Positions 1-10,400 of a stretch of DNA of 32,927 bases are shown here, in pieces; positions within the stretch are counted from its first letter, which is position 1; each line of letters opens with the position of its first letter. Origin of the DNA: Sperchopsis tessellata. Its lineage: Eukaryota; Arthropoda; Insecta; Coleoptera; Hydrophilidae. Under the pieces are notes generated by a model that saw only the letters and a list, made by a program, of their open reading frames with translations, did not search any database and had not been told where the DNA came from. Position numbers and translations under genes: made by a program. The DNA lies in the NCBI GenBank assembly GCA_033557685.1, contig JAWQRN010000253.1, forward strand, positions 1-32,927. The letters run 5' to 3'.

Positions 1-15
1 CAGAGTCATCAATGT
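1..15 (-). CDS. Possible start of the next nardilysin exon at the window edge
   Basis: On the minus strand a strong acceptor-like stretch (CTTTACCTTCAG) ends at position 16, in the right place for the missing terminal exon. Only five codons are visible before the window ends, and they do not look clearly like the nardilysin tail, so this is a guess. Confidence 0.22.
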
Positions 16-1040
16 CTGAAGGTAAAGCATACAAATTAACCTAAACATAAGATGTTTGGAAGTAAGGAAAAATTTCGATATGTTGTACCTAATAAAAGTG
101 TCTTGATTACTGTATGTGTTGAAAATATATTTGGAAGCATTGAATTAAACTTGTACACATGATGTTTCTAAAAGGTTTGGTCAGACTTTGGACGTTTTTT
201 AAAGAAAATTATTATTGCCTTACTTTAAATTTTGCTTTATTTGAACTTGCTTGTATTTGTATGTTTTGTGAAAACACTACCAGCATACGTGTGGATATCT
301 TTGAAATTTAAATTGAAAAAAGCATTAACACTTTCTCTTGTATTTCTTACATTCGAGGACTTATTCAAACGTAAAAAGGCTAATATTAATTTATTATTAG
401 AAAAACAAATGGAATATCAAATGAATGAGGACATCGTCTTTGAGGGTATCCTACAATTATGATGATCTTTCTTTCTTATATGTAAAATTTGGAGTTTACA
501 ATCAAGTATCGTGTACTCCCCTATAAAATTTAAATTTAGGAAATTTACACACAAACATTTTTGAAACCCCTGTATATAAGAAGAATGATATAAGGTATTA
601 TTCCAAACAGTATCAAAATGTATATGAAGTTAACACTAATCATACGTCTTACTGTTCAAATGTAGGTTTCCTGGTAACTTTAGTTGTCCATGTATTATAG
701 TAAGACCTCATATAATAATGCATGTATCTGAGTAGATGTTCGGAGTGAGAACATCACACAAACTTGAGTATTTTTTTGTAAGGACACTATTCTTCTTGAA
801 CACAGGAAATAAAGCAATTGATAAATAACACCCTATATGCAACATTTAGGCAAACAAAACTGACAAAATCACAGCCTAAAATTAATTTTTCAAACACTAA
901 TGTGGTATCTGAATGTTTGCATACAAGTCCTAAGGTGTACTTTTCTAATATCGTAGATACCTAGTTATGATGATTAATGTGAACAGCATAAACTTCTAAA
1001 TTTCAGATAAAAATCCCCTACATTAGAATTAGAAGAGTAC
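16..1040. other. Intronic AT-rich DNA, no recognised gene
   Basis: Both strands were read for a terminal nardilysin exon and none was convincing. A plus-strand open stretch at 232-462 lacks an ATG start and any family resemblance. Nothing else is recognised. Confidence 0.5.
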
Positions 1041-1487
1041 CTGAAAAGATAACTTTTTGAAGTTAGTTCCATTTCCAAATTGCGTGTGACTAGAAAAAAA
1101 ATTTTGTATATCATTTAAGGTTACATCTTTGATGACTTTAATCTCCTCTTCTTTCCTATTAAAAAAATAATCCTCATACGCAATTTCCTCCCAGAATTTT
1201 TCTGCTTCTAGTTCTAAGTGTATTTCTTTTATTTGCTTGATCTTAATCAAGTCCCTTTTATAGTGGTCCATTTTCGTATCGGACATTTCATTGATTTTCT
1301 TTAACATTACTGCAAGAAACTCTTCAATTTTGTTTTCAATTTGATGAGGTTCAAATTTGGCAGCTTGACTATGAACTGTAATGGTGTAACCTAGTATACC
1401 AGAAGTGTCTCTAGCCATACAGTAAACATCATAGCCTAATTTTTCCTTTGTTCTCAATGAATTAAATAACGGTTCTGACATAATTAA
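1041..1487 (-). CDS. NRDC: Nardilysin-like exon I (last confident exon)
   Basis: The acceptor is TATCGTAG and the donor is TTTCAG|gtactc. It has 149 codons, phase 0 at both ends. It begins LIMSEPLFNSLRTKEKLGYD and includes SGILGYTITVHSQAAKFEP and KIEEFLAVMLKKI, the conserved C-terminal block of nardilysin with its substrate-contacting Arg and Tyr. It ends KKLSFQ, just before the short C-terminal tail seen in relatives. The intron-side frame hits a stop three codons past the donor. Confidence 0.95.
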
Positions 1488-4400
1488 CTACGATAGAAAA
1501 AATAATTAATCTGAGAATTTAAAATAAAAACCCACTTACCATCAACAATTCTATTAATATACTCTTTTTTATATCATAGGGACCTGATTGGTAATAGTTT
1601 GTAATGATAGTGTTATTGTCTTGTTTATTATAGGATAGCATTCTACAACAATGCTCTCCAATTGGAAGGTCTAAGATTCTTTTCTACAAAAATATGAGCA
1701 TTTAAAAACAAATGAAATAGAAGCCTGAACATATGGTTCAAATAATGCTACTTATTATTATAATATATATTTTATAATAATTTTTATATGCAGCGAATAC
1801 CAGTACCTAAGCTAGAAATCAGATGGAAAATATTCTTCTTTTAAAATATTTATATTTTTCGAATAGGATTTCTCGACTTCTTTTTGTTCCCTTGACATCA
1901 AAATACTGCCATATTCCAGCGGACCAAGTTATATTACACTGTAGCCACTCCGTAAATTTATTTTCTCCAAATTATGTTTAAAAACTACTGAGAGTGCAAA
2001 TTAGTTCGGTCCGTTTTCAAAAGAATACTCTGGCTGTTATGAATGTTTCATATAAGCAGCTGATTTCGGTGGTTTCAGAGAGGTTAGACATCTGTCAATC
2101 AAATTCAGTTTATATCGCTTTGAGTTTCATAAAAAACCTTGTTTTTTTACAGTGTTGAATATGTCGAATTTTGTGTTAACTAAGCAGCATTTGCGGGAGG
2201 TTTTAGTTTTCTGCTATAATTGGAAGAAAAGTGCAGCTAAAGAGCATCGAATGCTTGTGGAAGTTTATGGTGACAATGCTCCAACTGATAAATCATGTAG
2301 GGAATGGTTTCGACGTTTGAAGAATGGTGATTTCACCGTTGAAGACAAGCCTCGCTCTGGACAGCCAAAAAAATTTGAAGACAAAGAATTAGAGGCATTA
2401 CTCGATGAAGATCCAACTCAATATTTAAGAGGAGCTTGCAGATACATTGGGAGTGACTCAACAAGCAGTTTCCGTACGATTGAAATCCACAGGAATGATT
2501 CAATAGCAAGGCAATTGGGTTCCTCATGAACTGAAACCGAGAGATGAAAGGCGATTTATTTCTTGCGAGCAGCTGATTGAAAGGCAAAAAAGAAAGGGTT
2601 TTTTACATCCGATATTGACCGGAGATGAGAAATGGATATTCTACGATAACTCCAAGAAGAAAAACTACTACGCTATGCCCGGTCAATCGTTGTCATCGAC
2701 CTCAACATCAACACCAAAGCCGAATATTCATGGTTCAAAGGTCATGCTGTGTATCTGGTGAGACCAAAAGGGTGTTGTATATTATGAGCTGCCACAACCT
2801 GGCGAATCTATTACGGGCGATCGGAATAGGCTACAATTGATTCGTTTGAGCCATGCATTACAAGAAAAACGGCCGGAATATGAGCAAAGATATGACAAAG
2901 ATATTCTTCTGCATGACAACACTCGGCCTCATGTTGAAAAAGTGGAAAAAAAAATATTTTGGAAATGCTCAAGTGGGATATTTTACCGCACCCACCGTAT
3001 TCTCCGAACATTGCTCCTTCTAATTACTGGTTGTGCCAAAGGATGCAGCACGATTTGGCAGGCCACATGGATCGCCTCAAAAGACGAGACAGTTTTTCGA
3101 GATGGAATTCGAAAATTGCCTGAGAGGTGGGAAAAAGTCATAATCAGTGATGGACAATACTTTGATTAATCTATTCTTTCATTTTGTTTTGAAATAAATG
3201 CATTTTTGACAACAAAAAAACGGACCGAACAAATTTGTACTCCCAATAATTTACATGATTTTTTAATTACAATTTTGTGTTAATGATGTTTCATTTATAT
3301 TTAATTTTAACCTTCTAATAAAGCACATTTAAGAGGGAATACTAAGCTGTATCAAATAATATCATTGTTACTGGGTGACATGAATGAGTTCTGCCTTCAC
3401 ACCAGATTAAGAAAAATACATTCAAGAAATATTGATAGAACCAATGCTATTAAGCTAAAGTTAGAAAGACTTTTGAAGTTAAACATTGTCAGGAGACATT
3501 CCTGTGGTTTTCACTCAGGATGGGTGCCCTGAAACAAAAATATTTAAGATGTTTCTTCTGTACAGGTTCAATACAGACAATGTACTTCTGTGGTTGAGGA
3601 CTCCATTTAACAGAGGTATTCTTAAGCCTGGATTTGATTAATGCTTTGTACAATGATAGAAAACCCCCATGATATAGAAATTATGAGTATCTGTATAAAA
3701 CCCAGAATCATAATGGTAAGTCATCAGTCACATTTGTTTAAGATATCATCACCCTGACATTACTGGAACGTAATATTTGAATGCCTCATAGAGAATGTCG
3801 GACAACTGTAAGAGGTTAACAATAGATCAGTAGAAAACAGCTGACAACAATGATCAATGCAATTGACCACTATAGATTTTGACCTCGATTAATGTAAGTA
3901 TCCTAGAGGACAGCAATTAAGGAAGGTTGTTTTCAAAAACAAGGAATATCAAGGAATCAATATTGGATATTTAAAAAACAACAGTTGTAAAAGAAATTGG
4001 GGTACAGAATACCCCAGAGAGAACAAATAAAAGAAACCAAGGAATTTAAATGCTAAAAGCTTTTAACTATTAAATCAGATCCAAATAGTCCAGGTAGTTC
4101 AAAGCTTTGGAAAAGCATATCATCTGCAGATATTTGATAAATTGTAACAAAGGATTGCCACAGCTTTAACATAATTCAGATGTCAGGATTTATAGGTAGG
4201 GTAAACCTGTGATAGTTACATGCTCTCTGAAGCAGGCATATAGATATCATAGAGTGTAAGCAGGGTAGATTAGCATCAGAAAAATGTTGGAATAAATTAG
4301 AAAATAATACTTTTTATTTATTTATTTGTTGTGAAAATATGTTTCTACATAGCTTAGTTTTGTAAATAAATTTTAGACTTCAAACTACTTTTTACTGAAT

Positions 4401-7400
4401 TAGTTTTTTAAAAGATATTTTTTTCAATTTTTCTTAAACCTTACTCTCCTTATCTCTTCCTTATAATTGTTTGGCAGCTAGTTGTAGAGTGTTGTTTCTA
4501 AGTAACCAGGTTCATTCATTCCTACATCTGTTCCAGCTCTCGTAAAGAATGTGTTTCTTTATTTTTGTAAATTTTATTCCTATTAATTTTTCCATATTTT
4601 TTATAATGTATTTATACTGAACTTTGGAATATTGTCATAATATTTTTTGAATTTATTCCATTGGTGTTTTCCAGTGTAATTGCACCATATGGCAACATTA
4701 GAAACGGTTTGGATATTGGGTATAAATCTTGAGAGTCGGAATCAAAAATATGATTAAAGAAATGCAGATAAAGTTTCACCAAAAGCATTCAGTACAACAT
4801 TGCACTGCCTGAAGTCACAAACACTACTGAGCAAGCCGGGCAATTTGTTGTGCCACCAAGATCCAGACTCTCAAAAAAAAAACAACCTATGACAAGTAAT
4901 TAGATTTTTTATAACCAGATGGAATATGTATAATAATAGACAAAAAGTGCCATTTTGAGCATCTGAAGCTCAATAAGTTGACAAAAATTGCAATGAGGGC
5001 ATCACCCCCACGAGTCACACCCATCATCTAACAACTTGACATTTGCAATTTACCATAAATATTGCTTAATGGATCAATATTAACAACAAACTCATTAGTT
5101 CAGGTTTCCATAAACAGAAAGCATCAGAATCAGGCATAAAACAACAAGAAAAAATCTTTGGCCCATGAAAAATTTGGATAATACACGCAAGATAATCAAT
5201 TTACTTAGTCCAAGTTACCACTCTGATATCTTTGGCAAAATTTTTCTGCATGAAAATATTCTATGAAAAATGTTCCAACCTTAGATGACTGAAAGTCAGA
5301 TCATATCAATGTAAATTTGAGGGAACCATATATAGATATTCTAATGGATGAGCAAGATTTTCCACTAGAAAGAATATCAATACTAAGATCCCACGCAGGG
5401 ACGTCTTTGATACTTTATTTCAAATCAACTCTGGTACCTTGTTTCAAATGACCAGAATACTCTGTTATTTTTGATTTTAGAACATTTTAAACATTAAAGT
5501 TAATTTAAATTACAATTTCTAAAAATCATTTCAGCTCTATACAAAACCATACCGTAGTTTAAAATAGAATACTCTGTACATTTTTACATTAAATGAAACA
5601 TTATTTAATCTTTTAATAATTGTTGATTACACTTTAAAAATAAAGAAATATATAGGGTTGAACGGCTGTTTAGCCTAGGTAAAAAATAGATTTCTTATTT
5701 TGCTGAAAAAATGCAGATGATTTTCACACTGTTCTCAGTTTCATAAACTTGTTTTTTGCTGGGATATATATGATCTTATTTTGCAAATTATTTGCGTTAA
5801 TGTCTTACACACAATTCTAGTTATACAAATGTACGATTTAACTATCTTTTTTTATTATATTTTATAGTATTTGTAATTTTTAATAGTGTTTGTTTTCTAT
5901 AGTATATGTAAATTTATTTCATATTGATTTTTAAGATACTAAGATTTTCTTGGTTTTGTTTTTACACTTTTCGAATTTTTTATTTTATCAAAAATGGAAT
6001 GAGAAATATATTATTATTACTATTTCCTATATTTTTATATTTGTTTACTTTTCATGCAATTAATTAATATTAATTAAACAAATTTAAATCATTAACAGTT
6101 ACTTAAAAAACAAGGTCCAGTCTTGTGTATAGCACAGGTTCTAAGTGATTATTTTGAATTAAAACATATTGTTACGATTTTACTGGGTTCCATTTAAACT
6201 ATTGTTAAAAAATACTTTATTTTATTTAGTATCAGTTATTTACAGATTTAACACTAACATTTTATATACAAACACTTATTCACTAATTTAACTAACATTT
6301 CTTGATCCTTCCTACGCTTGACGATCCTCATGTGCCGTTGTGTCTCTCGCATTTTTCTTCGTTCCAAAGCGAACAAACAGTTTCACTACCTAAGGATGCT
6401 GCTTCATGGCGATACGCACAAGAGGTCCCTTTCTTGCAGGTTGAGTAGTGGTAGAAGTAACAGTCAATGTTCTTCGTACAGTTTTCATCTATTTGGACCC
6501 CTTCTGGCCGTTAGCTGCACACTGTGATCTTGATTCTGGCCCCTTTGAAGATATACTCCAGCATGTTACGTATGGTCCTCCAATCCAATCCGGCCAACCT
6601 GCATCCGATTTTAGGCATGGCCAATTTATTGCCCTCTTCTTCCACAAGCATTATTTTCAGCTTCTGCAAGGAGTCCCTAAGAGTCTGGTAGATTGGTCTT
6701 TTTAGTCACCAAGTAATAAATTCTGCGATTTCTTTCGATCAGTTTTAGAAGATGTTTTTCTTCCACCAGCTGTCTTCGTAGTTGGCCGACTTTTCCAAAC
6801 TTCTTATTGAATACAGCCGTAATGGGCCAAAGGGTAGTCTTCTGGCATCTTGAACAGGTCTCCTTTCGTTTCAATTACCACGTTATGGCGGATCTTCTGA
6901 CCGTTGTTATGGCAGGCCTTGAATTCCTTAAACTCCAATTGTGATAAGGCTTCTGTGGACCCTTAGGTTTCTCGAGACTCCTCCTTCAGGACAGCATCTT
7001 CAGTAAGTCCATGGAGCGGCTTGGCAATATTTGCAAAACCAGGCACAAATTTTCTATAGTAAGTGCATAGTCCGAGAAAACTGCGCACCTGGTATTTGTC
7101 ATTAGGAATAGGCCAGTCCAATACTGCAGATATCTTTTCTGGGTCTGTAGCTACCCCTTCACTGGAGACAACATGATCCAGATACTTCACTTCTCTCTGA
7201 AACATGTGACACTTCTTCAGGCTTAGCTTCAGATGGTCATTTCTTATCCTCTGGAAAACTTCTTCCAAGTTGCTTAGGTGTTCTTCAAATGATTTTCCTA
7301 TTACAATGACATTATGCCCATCGAGAGGGTTTCCAAATCATCTTCAGTCTCAGCTAGTAGGCAATCTGCAGGGAGGACTGAGATCATTTTCTTCATTTCC

Positions 7401-10400
7401 CAAGCGAAGAAGGCGGTCTGTAATGTTGATAACAATGTCATTGGTGATCATGAAGTCCATTCCCATGATGGCTTCATCCATAATGTCCGCAACAACCAAC
7501 GACTGTTCTACACGGCTTCTTCCAAAGGTGATCCATACTTTTGCCTTTCCTTGTACTGGGATCCTGGCTCCTGTGGCTGTTTTTTGTCGAATGTGTCCGG
7601 ACTGTACGATTTCTTCTTGCCGTACCATATCTCGTCAGATAACGGAGAAATTGGCCCCAGTGTCGACAGTAAATTTGCACTGTCTAGCTCATATAGCACC
7701 TTTCATTATTAAGCTGTTCTTCTGGTACTCTATTTCTGAAATCTTAGAGCCTTCCTTCGTTTTCGCCAGTCTGCGCCCCTTCACGTGGGCAGTATTTAGT
7801 TTTTCTGGTTCTGTTTCTCCTCGGTTTCCTGAGAATTCCATCTTGTGCAGCACTTTGCTCGTATATGCCCTTCCTTCCCATAATCATAGCTCCTGATTTT
7901 TCTTCTTTCTGGTCGGGCAACCATTACGTTTACATTTTCCTCACTCTCTTCTTCGATTACCTCGCGAAGTTTAGAAGCAGGACAGGTCGCTTTATAATCT
8001 GCTTCGAATTTCACGGCTGTTCCAACTGCTTCCCAAAAAGTTTTATGTCTGCCAGTTTGGATTGCCAGGGCCATCTGTGGGTCATCTAGGCCATTAGTAA
8101 AGGCCTGTACTGTTATCATAACTAGGACATCTTCTGGAAGGTTCCCATAAGTCAATCTTGCCAATCTTTCTATTTCTGTGGCATATTCCTGGATACTTTC
8201 ACTGTTCTTCTGCTTCTTTGAGCCGAGCTGTGCTTGGTACACAGGTTTCAAATGGTTATCTCCAAACCGAGACTTTTGACAATTCTTGAAAGTTATGTCT
8301 TAACTGCACTGGAACATTATGCAAGACCTGAGAGCCGTTCCTTGTGGGACATTGTCAGGTTGGCCATCTCAAACTGTGTTTTATATAACGACAAGGAAGT
8401 CCTTCCATCAAACTTGGGTACCTTTACTTTCGTACCTTTACTTTCTGGCTACGGTATTCTGTAGGCGATAATAATCCCTGCTTACAGATCTTGTATAGAC
8501 GGATTTCCATTTGTTCAAATTGCTGTTGGGTTCTTGTTTCAACTTCACACAGTTGCTTTGATTGGTCTTCCATTTGAATTTTCATTTCCTATTTTTGATC
8601 TTCAATTTTCTTCTCTATCTTTTCTTCAAGCTGATTTGAGTGTTGATTGGCCTTTTCTTCAAGTTGTTTTGACTGTTCTTTGACTTTTTCTTCAAGGTGT
8701 TTTGCTTGTTTTTTGACTTTTTCTTCAAACTGTTTTGTTTGATCTTCTATCTTTTTTGATTGGTCATATAATTGTGATTTCATATCGCTTACTTGATCCT
8801 CAGTCATTCTTACTTGGTCTTCCATCTTTTTCATATCGCAAATCAAGATCTTCAACTTTTCTTACTTGGCCTTCAATTTTCATTGATTGTTTTTCAACTT
8901 TTTCTTCAAGCTTATTTGACTGTACTTCCAGTTGCAGTTGAATCAATATTGCCAGATCCTTAATATTCATCTCGGCTTCTAAATCTGACTTATTTGCTCT
9001 TTTTCTTAGTATTTTTGTCACTTAACTAATTTAAACTATTTGTCGAACAATACTTTATTTTATTTAGTGTCAGTTATTTACAGATTTAACACTAGCATTT
9101 TATTTACAAACACTTATTCACTAATTTAAGTAACATTTCATTTACAAACACTATGAACTTTTAATATTTTATTTATATTACCCGTGCGTGATGCATTTAT
9201 TGTGTACTGTCTTGAACGGAAATCACTTGTGAACTGTTTTCCCATCGGATGCCCGTTCCTTTTATAACCAGCTGCCTGGCAGTCGGAAACTGTTATGCTT
9301 TTCTTTTGTTTTTCTACGAAATTACGAGTAGGTGGCCGCATACGAAATTCTAAGAAATCTGGCCAGCTGCATATGAAGATTCTTCGAATTTCATTAATAA
9401 CGGTTATCTTAAAACACCTGCACTGTTGCTGAGTCGATTTCAGATCTCAAGGTGGCAATATTTTGTAACGATATAATACAAATATAACAGCTATTAAACT
9501 TTGCCTCTTAGAAAATTCAAATTTGAAGTGAAACTCTATGAAAAATCTTATAACATATACCGTTTTGATAAACAGAATCACATGCAGATATGTAAAACAT
9601 CAAAATAATGTTAATTTATTAAAGATTTAAGCATCATTAACCTTTCAAACTAATGACATAGTTAACTGAAAACTTATAAGTATTTGCATGTCATCTTTAG
9701 AAAAACAAGTCAACCGACAAAGAACCTTACACTATCAAAATAGTATAACATTCGAAAGTAAGTTTTAGGTCATTTTAAATTAAAATTAATACAGCTATTT
9801 CTAATTATGTGGAATGTTAATTATTTGGGTATAGATTATGTACATAAAAGGCCTGAAGAAACAGTCCCTTGCAAAACTATCGGACACTTTAAGTTGTTAC
9901 TGTATATATATATTACAAGCACTTCAAGAGATAAAACTTCTTAAAGTTGATATAAAAATGTATCTCAACATATTAGCAAAGGTTTTATGCAAGGTTAATG
10001 AATGAATTCATTTCACTGAATTCATTCGTTGAAGCAACATCACTCGCCTTGAAAATGTCCCTTGCAACAGTGCACAAAACGTCAGCACTTATCAGAACCT
10101 CTACACAGAATTATCATTCATATTGATAATAACAGTGGAAGTCTATTACAGATATTATACTTATTTTTGTTAAACGTATCTTCTAACATTGATGCACGTT
10201 ATACAATGAGTAGGTCAAAAATTGGAAGTAGAAAGAAATGATAAAATCATTGGATATAATTGTAGTCTTTACTAGAAAGAATAAATGAACTGAAAATTCA
10301 AACTTAGCTCTGGACAACGAATTAAAGGACTAGGCAAGAAATTGAAGTTAGAGGTGCATGTGTAAATATTTTTAATATAAATTTAATTAATTTTTATTAT

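Larger units (their letters stand above)
1988..3246 (+). mobile_element. Mariner (Tc1/mariner superfamily) element, complete ends, dead
   Basis: This is a 1259-bp element bounded by TA on each side (1986-1987 and 3247-3248). It has imperfect terminal inverted repeats of about 30 bp, 26 of 30 matching, both containing TTCGGTCCG. Length, TA duplication and a single transposase gene fit mariner. It sits in the large nardilysin intron, opposite in orientation to the host gene. Confidence 0.95.
6170..9470 (-). mobile_element. Ty3/Gypsy LTR retrotransposon, internally deleted, with extra macro and CCCH modules
   Basis: The proposed boundaries rest on a 4-bp duplication ATAT (6166-6169 and 9471-9474) and on termini TGTTAC / GTAAC that mirror each other. 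A stretch of about 140 bp at 6170-6312 is repeated at about 9026-9150, the shared end of the two LTRs. In minus-strand order the element holds: 5' LTR, coiled-coil/gag, protease, the C-terminal piece of reverse transcriptase, a macro domain, CCCH zinc fingers and a truncated 3' LTR. RNase H and integrase are missing. All frames are broken, so the copy is non-autonomous. Confidence 0.88.

Noticed and set aside
232..462. Open stretch of 76 codons on the plus strand near the left edge
   Set aside because: It opens with TTG rather than ATG, has AT-driven composition (Leu, Phe, Lys) and no domain, and is antisense within the nardilysin 3' region.
831..950. Minus-strand reading KYTLGLVCKHSDTT as a possible last nardilysin exon
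   Set aside because: It follows an AG, but the required phase-0 frame hits a stop within four codons, and the open frame does not resemble the nardilysin C-terminus.
6318..6705. Plus-strand open stretches over the macro/CCCH region
   Set aside because: They are shadows of the minus-strand macro-domain and zinc-finger segments.
7270..7896. 208-codon plus-strand open stretch
   Set aside because: It is antisense to the Gypsy protease and gag, whose protein motifs are clear on the minus strand; the plus-strand translation has no family features.
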